Origin: Owenweeksia hongkongensis DSM 17368
Lineage (GTDB): Bacteria > Bacteroidota > Bacteroidia > Flavobacteriales > Schleiferiaceae
Direction: 5' to 3'
DNA length: 64,000 bases
NCBI RefSeq assembly: GCF_000236705.1
Contig: NC_016599.1
Span: 3,224,001 to 3,288,000, forward strand
The notes beneath the pieces are model-generated. The model was not told where the DNA came from and searched no databases. It saw only the letters and a program-made list of their open reading frames with translations. This document shows positions 44,400 through 53,587 of the stretch, piece after piece. The first letter of the stretch is position 1; each line of letters begins with the position of its first letter. The translations under genes and the position numbers were made by a program.

Positions 44400-44705
44400 T
44401 GTTAATATGTGAGGTTATTATACATGTCTTTTTCTAATGACACTGTAAATATAGTTAACGATGTATTTTTTGAAATAATTACAGAAATCAATCAGATTTT
44501 AATCACTTAATAAGGAGTTCCGTAGGTCAATAAACCTCTCTTTTGCAAATGATTAAGTTGTTCTGGGAGTAGGATTTTTTTTGAAAAAAAAGAGGTAAGA
44601 ATAGCTGCCCAAGAATGATCAGACTTGTTGCTGGTTGAGTTAAATTAGAAGAGACTGTCTTTTCAGGCAGCCCCTTCAATTAAAAGTTCAATAAGATTTT
44701 AGGAA
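44400..44705. other. Intergenic stretch without recognisable genes
   Basis: 306 bp, strongly AT-rich, between the SGNH lipoprotein and susD. It contains T8-G-A8 at about 44573-44590, a perfect A/T hairpin of doubtful function. I see no gene or clear promoter. Confidence 0.6.
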
Positions 44706-46154
44706 TTATTGTTCCCACCAACCTTTGCTGTTGATGTTGTCGCCACCTATTTCTTGAATGGCATTCTGGTAGTTTTCGCTATTGGTTGCCTGCTCACTTT
44801 CCGGGTAAAAATATCTCACAGGATACTTTCCTCCATTCAGGTTGTCAGGGCCGGGTTTTAGATTTGGAATACCTGTTCTGCGAACGCTAAACCAAGCTTC
44901 ATGGCCGCAGTGAAAAAGGGCTAACCACTTTTGGGTTAAAATACGATTGAGGTTGTTGGTACCATCTAGCATTACAGAAGCTCTGGAAAAATAGTCTGCA
45001 GGTACTTCCACATCATAATAGTCAAAACTGGCCTCAACACCTGCTTGATAATAAACCTGGGCACTTCCAGAGATGAAACCTTTTTCGGCTGCTTCTGCTA
45101 AAGCAAATTGCAGCTCAGCGTATTGCATGATTTGAGCATCTACACCATCGGGCTGATCTCTAAAAATAGCCCCGTACAAGGAGATGTCATTCAAATCAAT
45201 CCCTTCGGAAGCAATGGTTTCCCGGCTTTGGCCGTTCAGCAAACCTTTGTATTCTGGGTTTCCATCGGTCACACTTTTTTGAGTGGGCTTGTAAAGCACT
45301 TCTACACGAGGGTCATCCCACATGGTGAGAATAGAATCAGCTGTTTGGGTCATGCGGTGCTCCTGGTATCCACCCTGTGAAGCATTGAATAATGGAAATT
45401 GGTTAGGGGCAGAGGCCAGGTAAGGCACCACTGCATTGTCTGGATTTCCCAGCATTATCATTCCGCCATCTACAATGTTTTGCAGTTCATTTTGCAAATC
45501 AGGGTATTGCCCAAAGTGATTACTCATACGCATCAGATATCGCACTCGAAGCGAATTACCAAAGCGAATCCATTGGCCTAAGTCATTACTAAACATAATA
45601 TCTCCTGAAATGGAGAAGTTGGTGTTATTTAGTACATCGGTCGCATTTTTAAGCACAGCCAAAAGCCCGGTGTTGGGGTTAGTGTATATTTCTTCCTGCA
45701 AGTCATACTTTGGGGTGAAGTTGGCCTCTTTGGCTTGCAATGCTTCCGTATATGGAACATTGTTCCACATGTCAGTAAGCTGTGAGTAAATAAAGCAACT
45801 CATAATATCGCCTACGGCAGCATAAGCCTCATTTGTTCCTTCCACTTTTTTCATGGATTGAATATCAGCCAACAGGCGATAAAGTGCATCCCAATATTCA
45901 CTATTAGAGCCCATTTCGTAGCGGTCAATCCTTTCAAATTCTACACTAGCTGATTGCTGAACCAAGTAGCTGGCCAGTATAAATCCCTGGTCATAAGTAT
46001 TTCGGTCTGCTACTTCCCAAATTATATTAGAAAGCAGGAATTGAGGACTGATATTCTCAGGGCCGTTTGGGTTCTTATTTATTTTGTCAAAGTCCTTGGT
46101 GCAGCCCCAGGTGATAAGGCTTATTAGGCTGAGGGTGTATATTGTTTTTTTCAT
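44706..46154 (-). CDS. SusD/RagB-family surface nutrient-binding lipoprotein
   Basis: 482 residues. Lipoprotein signal with ITWGC (Cys18). The SusD-like fold is indicated by FDKINKNPNGPENISPQFLLSNI at the N terminus, helical TPR-like segments (YWDALYRLLADIQSM, AVGDIMSCFIYSQLTDMWNNVPYTEAL), AELQFALAEAA, and the C-terminal WLALFHCGHEAWFSVRRTGIP and PVRYFYPESEQ. This is the SusD_2 branch. It forms the lid of the SusC barrel encoded just upstream in the transcript (32 bp gap). It is last in a run that also encodes an ABC importer and nucleoside-type enzymes, so the ligand may not be a glycan. Confidence 0.93.
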   Translation of the reverse strand: MKKTIYTLSLISLITWGCTKDFDKINKNPNGPENISPQFLLSNIIWEVADRNTYDQGFILASYLVQQSASVEFERIDRYEMGSNSEYWDALYRLLADIQSMKKVEGTNEAYAAVGDIMSCFIYSQLTDMWNNVPYTEALQAKEANFTPKYDLQEEIYTNPNTGLLAVLKNATDVLNNTNFSISGDIMFSNDLGQWIRFGNSLRVRYLMRMSNHFGQYPDLQNELQNIVDGGMIMLGNPDNAVVPYLASAPNQFPLFNASQGGYQEHRMTQTADSILTMWDDPRVEVLYKPTQKSVTDGNPEYKGLLNGQSRETIASEGIDLNDISLYGAIFRDQPDGVDAQIMQYAELQFALAEAAEKGFISGSAQVYYQAGVEASFDYYDVEVPADYFSRASVMLDGTNNLNRILTQKWLALFHCGHEAWFSVRRTGIPNLKPGPDNLNGGKYPVRYFYPESEQATNSENYQNAIQEIGGDNINSKGWWEQ

Positions 46155-46186
46155 GTTCTATTCTTTAAAATCGATAGTGCGTTGAA

Positions 46187-49100
46187 TTAGAATTGTGTCT
46201 TCAAACTAATACCAAAACTTCTGGTAGATGGGTAACTCATATCTTCCACACCGTAGGTGATGTTTTGCTCCTGAAAGGCATTTAGCTCAGGGTCAAAGTG
46301 AGGGTTCTCAGTCCACAGGAATAGGTTGCTACCAATCAAACCAACTTGTATTTTTTCAAAACCAATCCTCTTTACAAACTTGGATGGCATATTGAAGTAC
46401 AGGCTCACCTGGCGAAGCTTTACATACGATGCATCGTAAAGAGCACTTTCTTCATTACCTCGGTCATAAAAGCTATTGTAAAATTGGCTAGCTGGTGCTG
46501 CGGTGGTATTTGTTACATAAATCGGATTGTCATCCGTACCCACATTCATTACACCATCTCCTACAACTCCGGTTTCCCTTCCTTCAAGAGTTTCTTGCAA
46601 AACTCCAGATGTGCTTCCCAAAGCTTTGGTTCGGGATACAATAGTTCCTCCTTTGCGCCAGTCAAACAATACAGAAAGTGAAACAAATTTGTATCGAAAC
46701 TCGGTGCCGAACCCCATGGTGAAGTCAGGGTTGTAGTTTCCAAGTAGGCGCAGCGTGGGGTCTTGTACAGGAAGTCCATTTTCGTTGTATAAGGTCTCTC
46801 CATCAACTTCTATAAATCCGGTTCCGTACATATCACCAACCTGACCGCCTTCGGAGGCGATGTAAAATACAGTATTGGCACCACCGTTTCCGGCAAATAC
46901 GCTAGCTGTTCCAGTTACAAACTGGTCTACACCTTCAGGGAGTTTTGTTACCACACTTCTAAAAGTGGAAAAGTTAACAGTGCCTAACCATTGAAAGTCT
47001 CTTCCATTAATAATTTTACCACGAACCATGGCTTCCAAACCTCTGGTTCTTACTTCACCGCCATTTTCAATCACATTGGTATAACCAGAAGCTGAAGACA
47101 CAGGACGGCCAATAATTTGGTTGACACTAGTGTTTTGATAAGCAGCTACATCCATTTGCACGCGATTATCCAATACCCAAACTTCAGCACCTACTTCATA
47201 AGCATTTAGTCGCTCAGGCTTAAGGTTAGCATTTTTCAATACTGACTCATTCGTTACCCGAAAGTCAGAACCATAGTTTTGATTAAACTGAAAGGTGTTG
47301 GCCAATTGATAAGGCTCTGTATCATTACCAACACTGGCCGCACTCACCCGTAGTTTGGCATAAGTGCCTTCGGGCATACTTATCATATTAGAAAGTACAT
47401 AGCTCAATGAAGCCGAGTAGTATGCAAAAGAGTTATTGTCTTCTGGCAATGTGCTACTCCAATCGTTTCTTACATTCAAATCTAAATATAGAGAAGTGCG
47501 GTAGGCTAAATTGGCAATAGCGTAAACGCTGTTTATGCGCTTGTCAAAAACCTGGCTGTTCCCAGAAAGAGGTACTCTGGAATTGGCCAACGAGTATACA
47601 CCAGGAACCGCAAGTTGGGCTGCTGTGGTGTAGGTGTACTCCGTTTTTTGGTCCATTCGATTGGCACCGGCAGACAAGCCATATCTGAAAGCCGAATTGA
47701 TTCTGTCATTATAGCTCAACAATACATCAGTAGTTATTTCGCGGAAGCTCACATTGTCTTCACGGTAACTACCATAAGGATTTCTGTTTGTGCTGTAAGC
47801 TCTTCTAAATTCGCGGTCATCGTTATAGTTGTCCATACCTGTGCGTACCCTTAAGTTCAGCTTTTCGCTGAAATCATAAGTAACGTTAGCATTACCCAGA
47901 ACCCGATCCTTATTAAAGGAATTGGTGTTTTCAAAAAGGGTGAGATAAGGGTTGGTCAGCCACAAATAGTTAAAGTCATAATGCTGAATACCTTCCTGAC
48001 CAGCTTGCCAGTAATCTTGCAAGGATTCGATATTCGTTTGACGACCAGTCCAGTTGAAGCCATACATCACGTTTTCATATCCATATCCGAGATTGGGGCG
48101 GTTTTCACTTCTTGAGTTTATGTAATCCACAAACAAGCTTGCGCTTAAACGGTCACTCAATTCCTGATCCACACTCAGTGCCAAACCATCTCTTTTTAAA
48201 TCAGTATTGGGAATAGCACCCTCATTGCGCAGATTGCTGTACGAAAAACGAATAGCACTCCTGTCATTTGATGAGCTGATGGCAATATTGTGTTGAGAAG
48301 TAATACCTGTTTCAAAGAAGTTTCTCACATTATCAGGGCGCGAAGTCCACGCTGTTGGTGTAATATCTGTGTAAGAGCCATCCGGATAAGTTCGCGCAAT
48401 TACATCTCCACCACGCACCGGGTTTCCATTAATGTCCACAGAGGGGCTGTCAAACTGTTTTATAAGCTGACCTTGATCCAATTTTGGACCGTAGCTACTG
48501 ATGCCTCCATCATTCACTCCGCCTCCTACACCATTTTCAAATGAATATTGTCCGTTAGAACCTCCACCGTATACATTTTGATAATCAGGCATGGTGAGTA
48601 AGGTTTCAAAGGTTAGAAGGCTGCTGGTGCTTACACCAAACCCACGCTTTTTTTCTCCTCTTTTGGTTGTGATTACAACAACACCATTGGCAGCCCGTGA
48701 GCCGTATAGAGCGGCAGAGCCTGGTCCTTTGAGGATAGACATTGACGCAATGTCATCCGGGTTTATTTCGGCAGCTCCATTACCAAAATCTACCTCCTGA
48801 AGAGCCCCGTCATTTGTGAGATTGCTAGCTACCAATTCGTTGCTGATAGGAACACCATCCACTACAAAAAGTGGTTGGTTAGAACCACTCAGCGAGTTTT
48901 CTCCTCGAATTATAATTCTGGAAGACGACCCAGGGCCGGAAGAACCATTGGTAATTTGAACACCTGCTACTTGGCCGGCCAAGCTATTTACCACATTGGT
49001 CATTGGAACATCGGTTAGCTCCTTCGCACTAACTTCGGTTACCGATGCCCCGATGGATTGCCTGTCACGCTCTATGCCGAGTGCTGTCACCACTACATCA

Positions 49101-49405
49101 TCAAGCTGCTCTGTATTTTCTTCCAAAGAAATTGATGCAGGAATACTGCCATTAGTTACTATAATTTCTTTTGGTTTAAAGGCCAAGGCAGAAACCTGAA
49201 GGATGAAATTCGTCATTTCTGTTTCCAGGGTAAACACTCCTTCAGCATTGGTGGCGGCATAAATTTCAGTGCCTTTAATATTTACGGAAGCCCCGGGCAC
49301 GGGCTCTTTTTTGGCATCTACTACCTTGGCGGAATAGCTTTGAGATTGTGCCCAAGCGGATGCCATGGCAAGCTGGAAGACCAGTAAAAAGTAAAACTTC
49401 TTCAT
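46187..49405 (-). CDS. SusC/RagA-family TonB-linked outer-membrane transporter
   Basis: 1072 residues. Signal peptide (cleaved near AWAQSQS); carboxypeptidase-like regulatory domain (about 22-95; DAKKEPVPGASVNIKGTE); TonB box region EQLDDVVVTALGI; plug domain with the SusC signatures GVQITNGSSGPGSSSRIIIRG, PLFVVDGVP and ILKGPGSAALYGSRAANGVVVITTKRG (quoted in part); then a 22-strand barrel ending in GISLKTQF. With the SusD partner it binds and imports a ligand using TonB energy. It starts only 6 bp after the radical SAM gene, which ties it to the salvage-type cluster rather than to a glycan utilisation locus. Confidence 0.95.
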   Translation of the reverse strand: MKKFYFLLVFQLAMASAWAQSQSYSAKVVDAKKEPVPGASVNIKGTEIYAATNAEGVFTLETEMTNFILQVSALAFKPKEIIVTNGSIPASISLEENTEQLDDVVVTALGIERDRQSIGASVTEVSAKELTDVPMTNVVNSLAGQVAGVQITNGSSGPGSSSRIIIRGENSLSGSNQPLFVVDGVPISNELVASNLTNDGALQEVDFGNGAAEINPDDIASMSILKGPGSAALYGSRAANGVVVITTKRGEKKRGFGVSTSSLLTFETLLTMPDYQNVYGGGSNGQYSFENGVGGGVNDGGISSYGPKLDQGQLIKQFDSPSVDINGNPVRGGDVIARTYPDGSYTDITPTAWTSRPDNVRNFFETGITSQHNIAISSSNDRSAIRFSYSNLRNEGAIPNTDLKRDGLALSVDQELSDRLSASLFVDYINSRSENRPNLGYGYENVMYGFNWTGRQTNIESLQDYWQAGQEGIQHYDFNYLWLTNPYLTLFENTNSFNKDRVLGNANVTYDFSEKLNLRVRTGMDNYNDDREFRRAYSTNRNPYGSYREDNVSFREITTDVLLSYNDRINSAFRYGLSAGANRMDQKTEYTYTTAAQLAVPGVYSLANSRVPLSGNSQVFDKRINSVYAIANLAYRTSLYLDLNVRNDWSSTLPEDNNSFAYYSASLSYVLSNMISMPEGTYAKLRVSAASVGNDTEPYQLANTFQFNQNYGSDFRVTNESVLKNANLKPERLNAYEVGAEVWVLDNRVQMDVAAYQNTSVNQIIGRPVSSASGYTNVIENGGEVRTRGLEAMVRGKIINGRDFQWLGTVNFSTFRSVVTKLPEGVDQFVTGTASVFAGNGGANTVFYIASEGGQVGDMYGTGFIEVDGETLYNENGLPVQDPTLRLLGNYNPDFTMGFGTEFRYKFVSLSVLFDWRKGGTIVSRTKALGSTSGVLQETLEGRETGVVGDGVMNVGTDDNPIYVTNTTAAPASQFYNSFYDRGNEESALYDASYVKLRQVSLYFNMPSKFVKRIGFEKIQVGLIGSNLFLWTENPHFDPELNAFQEQNITYGVEDMSYPSTRSFGISLKTQF

Positions 49406-49411
49406 ATAGTG

Positions 49412-50431
49412 TTAATTAGGATTAGTGTTAGAGTTTCTTATGCTGATTCGGCTTTGCATCTTTTCAGGTATAAATCCGGCCTCATCTATTTTTTGCCGTT
49501 TTCTTTCCTTGAGTTCTTTGATGTCATAGTGATTTTTAAAAAAATCATCACACCACAAACAGATGCTTTGAAGGTGATTGGAGCGCTGTTTAGCATAACC
49601 TTCTGAAATACCAATGCTTTCGCCCATTCCCCATGCATCACCTTTGTTTAGTTTTTGAATGACTTCTGATTTTGTGGCACGCTGCAACACCTCGGCAACT
49701 TTTTCCACACGGGCATCGCCCAGTGGCTCTACCGTACCTGGGCAGCAGGGGTTAATTTTCCAAAGCTGAATGGACATTTCCTGTACTTGCTCCTCCTCAG
49801 GCTCTAAAAATCCGATTGCTCCTGAGTGGATGGCACAGAAATTATGCGAGCCATCTTTTTTCCAGATGTTGTTATCCATGGCACGGCCACGAGCCCAGTT
49901 TCCACCCAGCCACATGTCTTCAGTGGCGCCAAAAAAACCAAATGTGGGATCGTTCCGATTGGTTTTGGCTAACTCTGCTTTGGTTACTGCTGGTTGACCT
50001 TCCGTAAACCGGGTGCCGTGGCTTTCAAAAAGTTCAGCTAGAATTTCTTTTCGTTCTCCCTGTTTTTTGTGATAACGGTCAATGCTGGCAATAGAAAAAC
50101 GATCCACACCTTTATCCAGTAGTTGCTTCAGAATTTTAGGGGTTAAGAGATCACCGTTGAATTGGATGGTTATAAACAGTCGGTTTTCATACTTTTCCTT
50201 GAGTTTGTCAAGTATCGAAAAAAGGACTTTTCGTTCCGCCAGCGGTTCACCTCCACTTAGAATTAATCTTTCCAACTGATCAGGTAGGTTATCTACCACC
50301 GCGAGACATTCCTCTTCAGACATACGTTCGCCATGTGGCCCGCTGCTGTTGTAGCAGTGATCACAATGATCATTGCAGAGCTGTGTGAAAGCCCAGTAAA
50401 TCTGTTGGTATTTATTAAAGTTTTGTGTCAT
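49412..50431 (-). CDS. Radical SAM enzyme of unknown reaction
   Basis: 339 residues. The 4Fe-4S cluster motif is Cys19-x3-Cys23-x2-Cys26 in QLCNDHCDHCYNSS, followed by the SAM-binding ILSGGEPL (about 57-64). The C-terminal half has extra Cys (Cys199, Cys229-Cys230, Cys291-x2-Cys294) that could hold auxiliary clusters, as in SPASM/twitch enzymes. A large middle insert (about 130-195) has FGFFGATEDMWLGGNWARGRAM. It lies between an MTR-kinase-like gene and SusC. The substrate is probably a derivative of the imported compound. I do not recognise the subfamily; peptide modification is an alternative, but no precursor peptide gene is visible. Confidence 0.8.
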   Translation of the reverse strand: MTQNFNKYQQIYWAFTQLCNDHCDHCYNSSGPHGERMSEEECLAVVDNLPDQLERLILSGGEPLAERKVLFSILDKLKEKYENRLFITIQFNGDLLTPKILKQLLDKGVDRFSIASIDRYHKKQGERKEILAELFESHGTRFTEGQPAVTKAELAKTNRNDPTFGFFGATEDMWLGGNWARGRAMDNNIWKKDGSHNFCAIHSGAIGFLEPEEEQVQEMSIQLWKINPCCPGTVEPLGDARVEKVAEVLQRATKSEVIQKLNKGDAWGMGESIGISEGYAKQRSNHLQSICLWCDDFFKNHYDIKELKERKRQKIDEAGFIPEKMQSRISIRNSNTNPN

Positions 50432-50511
50432 AAAATCCGCTTTTATCGCAGACCAGGTGGTTTCCTGGATAACGATAGATTAATCCTCGCAAGTCGGTTC
50501 AGTGGTTCTTA

Positions 50512-51501
50512 TCAGTTTCCTGTTAAAATGTTTCTCGATTCTTCCAGTAGACTTTTTCTCTTCTCCAGCCCAATCTCCAGCGGAAGCTGAGCCAGCCCCA
50601 AAATCCTTCTTAGGATTTCAGTGGCCGTAAATTTCTTCCGCAGTTCTTCATCTAGTTTCGCTTTCGCGGAATAGTGATCCAATGCCTTTGTTATAAGTTC
50701 TTCAGATTGGTCTGCCATTTTGAGGTGTGCTATAGTTACTCCGATTTCAAATTCGGCAGGGCCAAAAAAGCAGAACTCGGGGTCGATGATGCGCACGCCA
50801 TCTTTGGTTTTGAGCCAACTTCCTAAAAAGTAATCACCATGCAAAAGCTTGTCTCCATCTGCCAGATAGAGCTTTCCCATTTTTTCTAACTCTGCCTTTA
50901 GCTCATCATCGGCTTTGTACATCTTTCCAATTTCAGCAAGTCCGGGTAGGATGTCATCCAGGTTCAATCCGTTGTCATCCAAATAAGGATATACAAACAT
51001 GTGCTCATGATTCAACTCTCGCATTTTAAGATTGTGAATCACTTTGGAAGCTGTCTTTGCAGAGAAGCCATTGTGCAGATCAGCAGCAAAATCCATTATT
51101 TCAATTAGCTCATCTTCAGGAATGGTTTGGCCTTTTTTATACACATGTGTGTAATCCGAACCCGCGCCTAAGTCGTCCATCACCATCACATTATTTTCTT
51201 TGTCCAGACCAAGAATGTTTGGCATCATGGCTTTGAGTCCAGGTTTCTCACTAGTGAGCTCGTAAAACTCTGCCTCGCGCAAAGCCCGTTCGGCTGGAGC
51301 CGCCACTTGCGGATACTTCTCCACAAAATCGCGGCTTTGCTTCACAATAAAAGTGCGTTCACCGGTATCTAACCTCAAGGTGAAATTCATGTTTCCCTCG
51401 CCTGGTACTTCGGTAGATTTTATGGTTTCGTTTTCCTCTAGCCAACCTTGGGATTTTAGGTAGGTTTCGAGGTAGTTTTTATCTCTAGTTAGTTTTGTCA
51501 T
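50512..51501 (-). CDS. 5-methylthioribose-kinase-like phosphotransferase
   Basis: 329 residues from the ATG at 51501. The upstream ATG at 51549 is rejected because the extra residues are encoded by an intergenic repeat. A kinase-like APH fold is visible: the P-loop-like VPGEGNMNFTLRL, the ATP Lys in FIVKQS (Lys54), catalytic HGD (His221-Asp223) in LLHGDYFLGSWL and metal-binding DPEF (Asp240) in RIIDPEFCFFGPAEFEIGV. The DPEF-x-FGP-x-x-F-x-IG block is the signature of MTR kinase (MtnK), though HGDLHTGS of MtnK is altered here. It probably phosphorylates a ribose-like sugar. Its neighbour encodes a nucleoside hydrolase that would supply such a sugar. Confidence 0.8.
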   Translation of the reverse strand: MTKLTRDKNYLETYLKSQGWLEENETIKSTEVPGEGNMNFTLRLDTGERTFIVKQSRDFVEKYPQVAAPAERALREAEFYELTSEKPGLKAMMPNILGLDKENNVMVMDDLGAGSDYTHVYKKGQTIPEDELIEIMDFAADLHNGFSAKTASKVIHNLKMRELNHEHMFVYPYLDDNGLNLDDILPGLAEIGKMYKADDELKAELEKMGKLYLADGDKLLHGDYFLGSWLKTKDGVRIIDPEFCFFGPAEFEIGVTIAHLKMADQSEELITKALDHYSAKAKLDEELRKKFTATEILRRILGLAQLPLEIGLEKRKSLLEESRNILTGN

Positions 51502-51512
51502 AATTCTATTTA

Positions 51513-51620
51513 TCACGCAAAGGCGGAAAGTATTCTTTAGTGTTTTCACGCAAAGTCGCTAAGGCGGAAAGTCTTGGAGAGCGCAAAAAAAACTTGGCGT
51601 TCTTTGCGACTTTGCGTGCC
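51513..51620. repeat. CGCAAAG-type intergenic repeat
   Basis: CACGCAAAGTCGC (51547-51559) pairs perfectly with GCGACTTTGCGTG (51606-51618). An additional half copy is at 51513-51530. It fills the gap between the kinase and nucleoside hydrolase genes. Related sequences occur at 27691, 52571, 53511 and 54601. Confidence 0.8.
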
Positions 51621-51624
51621 ACCT

Positions 51625-52545
51625 TTAACTTTTTAGCATTAAACTTCTCATCAACTTTTCATGATATCCTTCCACCACATCATAGCAGTATTTTACGGGG
51701 TAGCCAGATGATTTATCACAAAGCAAATAGTGCTTAAAATGGTCAGGGTCGTCCACCGTATCATTTGGGTGAATTTCCATGCGGGCATTCAGTTCTTCGC
51801 TTATAATATCCTCTGGCGAAATGATGTAATGACTGGCCAACACATCAAAGGGGTTAAAACCTTCCGCACCTTGGTCGAGCCACTGCTGTAGCCAGTGTTG
51901 CGATTCTTTGGCAATCCATTGGTTTCCGGCATCATCACTTTTGGCCAGCATATCTAGGTCTTTTTGTGTAAGCCAAACCTTGTTGCTTATTTCAAATGGA
52001 GCCAGCGTAACCGCCACGCCATGTTGAAACATCACCTCAAAAGAAGCTACGTCTTTATCGAAATTGGCATCGCCAGCATTGCGGCCTTTGTTGCCAATGG
52101 CAAAGTTGGATTGCGCAGTTCTGCGGCCAGCCACCAAAACCACTTCTTCAATCTGGTCTTTCAGTTCTGGATATTTAAGTAGTAGCAAACCCACGTTGGT
52201 GGCGGGTCCAATGGCCATTATGATTAGCTTTTGGTTTTTGAGGGCTTCTGCCAAAGCGTCCACGGCTGGGTTACTTTGTACGTTGGCGAGGTCAATCTTT
52301 TCGGCACCTCCTCGATAAGTAGGAATTTTTCCCTTGGCAAATTCGGTATTCATCATTTCGCAAAGCGGGTGGGCGTTTTTGAGAGGCGTGTTTCCAAATA
52401 CGCTGCTCATCCCAACGATGTCTATATTTTCAGCTTTCATTAACTGAAGAATAGCGTAGCCGTCATCTACATCGCAGTAGCCCGGGCGGTTTTCGCGTTC
52501 CATTCCTACCGAAAGGTCAGTGTCTATCCAAACTTGTTTATTCAT
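51625..52545 (-). CDS. Inosine-uridine-type nucleoside hydrolase with interrupted Asp motif
   Basis: 306 residues. The N-terminal Ca-binding motif DxDxxxDD is split: DTD (Asp8, Asp10) is followed by a 14-residue insert before DVDD (Asp25, Asp27, Asp28). The rest is typical: VGMSSVFGNT, ALKNQKLIIMAIGPATNVGLLL, VVLVAGRR, NFDKDVASFEVMF (Asp in the core) and FNPFDVLASHYI. The enzyme would hydrolyse the N-glycosidic bond of a nucleoside, giving base and ribose. It is cytoplasmic. In the same transcript are an ABC importer upstream and a sugar kinase downstream, which fits uptake and salvage. Confidence 0.87.
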   Translation of the reverse strand: MNKQVWIDTDLSVGMERENRPGYCDVDDGYAILQLMKAENIDIVGMSSVFGNTPLKNAHPLCEMMNTEFAKGKIPTYRGGAEKIDLANVQSNPAVDALAEALKNQKLIIMAIGPATNVGLLLLKYPELKDQIEEVVLVAGRRTAQSNFAIGNKGRNAGDANFDKDVASFEVMFQHGVAVTLAPFEISNKVWLTQKDLDMLAKSDDAGNQWIAKESQHWLQQWLDQGAEGFNPFDVLASHYIISPEDIISEELNARMEIHPNDTVDDPDHFKHYLLCDKSSGYPVKYCYDVVEGYHEKLMRSLMLKS

Positions 52546-52570
52546 GTTAGTTCTTTTAATTTTTTCTTTT

Positions 52571-52624
52571 CACGCAAAGTCGCCAAGGCGCAAAACTCTT
52601 AGCTACTTTGCGTCTTTGCGTTCC
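52571..52624. repeat. CGCAAAG-type intergenic repeat
   Basis: CACGCAAAGTCGCCAAGGCG followed by CTTTGCGTCTTTGCG forms an inverted structure in the gap between the nucleoside hydrolase and the ATPase genes. It is the same family as 51513-51620. Confidence 0.78.
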
Positions 52625-52630
52625 ATTTCT

Positions 52631-53377
52631 TTATCCTGAAACCTTCTTCAATGGGCTGGCAATAAGCCCTTCCCAGAATCCAATTTCTTGTTGTACCCCA
52701 GTGTCTGGGTCATTTATAAATTCATTTTTGTCTTTGTATACTTTCAGGCATCCGCTGCGCATAAAGGCAATTTTATCCCCCATCAAAATGGCCTCTTTCA
52801 AATCATGGGTAATAAAAAGTGAGGTGATGCTAAACTGCGAAGCGAGCTTTTTGAAAAGTACTTGCATCCTTTGGCGTGTTCCGGCATCCAGACTACCAAA
52901 GGGTTCATCGAGTAAAAGCAAAGAAGGGTTGGTGATAATGGCTCTCCCAAAAGACACGCGCTGACGTTGCCCCCCCGAAAGTTGATGAGGCATTTTATTA
53001 GCCTGACCATTAAGCTCTAGGCTGTCAATCATTTCTTCCACCTTGGTTTTAATCTCGTCTTTTGGTAGCTTTTTTAGGCGTAAGCCAAATGCGATATTTT
53101 CAAAAACATTTAAATGCGGAAACAATAAATCCTCTTGATAGAGATATACCACGCTTCTCTTTTCAGGAGATTTTTCATCAATATTTTCTCCGTTCAGAGT
53201 GATGTTCCCTGCGTCAGGTTTTTCAAGGCCTGCGATTATCTTGAGCATTGTGGTTTTGCCGCAACCTGATTTTCCGAGGATGCTCAGGGTTTTATGAGCG
53301 TCCAGCGAGAAGTTCAAGTCTTTTACCACTTGCTCTGCATGAAAGCTTTTGAGGATATTTTGTACTTCTAAAAACAT
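52631..53377 (-). CDS. ABC importer ATP-binding protein (YnjD/ThiQ-like)
   Basis: 248 residues. Walker A GKSGCGKT (35-42), Q-loop YLYQEDLLFPHLNVFENIAFGLRLKK, signature LSGGQRQRV (133-141), Walker B LLLLDEP (153-159) and the switch His in LFITHDLKEA. It is a full-length single domain and the motor for the two permeases and binding lipoprotein encoded upstream. The long gaps between these genes are occupied by repeats rather than genes. Confidence 0.92.
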   Translation of the reverse strand: MFLEVQNILKSFHAEQVVKDLNFSLDAHKTLSILGKSGCGKTTMLKIIAGLEKPDAGNITLNGENIDEKSPEKRSVVYLYQEDLLFPHLNVFENIAFGLRLKKLPKDEIKTKVEEMIDSLELNGQANKMPHQLSGGQRQRVSFGRAIITNPSLLLLDEPFGSLDAGTRQRMQVLFKKLASQFSITSLFITHDLKEAILMGDKIAFMRSGCLKVYKDKNEFINDPDTGVQQEIGFWEGLIASPLKKVSG

Positions 53378-53399
53378 TTAGATTTGTTTGAGTTGTATG

Positions 53400-53550
53400 T
53401 CTTTTACCAGTCCACTTCCGCCCATCGGGCACCTCCACTTCGACAAGTTTAGTGCGGGCTGCCAGCGGAGGATAGAGCCAGTGATAAAGCTCTGTAGGTC
53501 GAGATTTAATTCTACGCGTAGCTCTGCGCTCTCTGCGCCTCTGCGTTGAA
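53400..53550. repeat. Mosaic of intergenic repeats between ATPase and permease genes
   Basis: The 210-bp gap holds CACTTCGACAAG-type repeat text, an imperfect CTCC...GGAG structure and CTCTGCGCTCTCTGCGCCTCTGCG (in part), a variant of the CGCAAAG family. Open frames in it are repeat translations. Confidence 0.6.
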
Positions 53551-53587
53551 GCAATTTTGTGATATGTGTTTCTGCGCTATCCATTAT

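Noticed and set aside
44706-49405. A classical polysaccharide utilisation locus around SusC/SusD
   Set aside because: No glycoside hydrolase, sulfatase or SusE/F-like gene is attached, and the genes directly upstream in the run are an ABC importer and nucleoside/sugar-kinase enzymes. The hydrolase pair at 35.5-41.8 kb is separated by a tRNA and unrelated genes.
53378-53584. A 68-residue minus-strand frame between ATPase and permease genes
   Set aside because: It spans a mosaic of intergenic repeats, with no start signal or domain.
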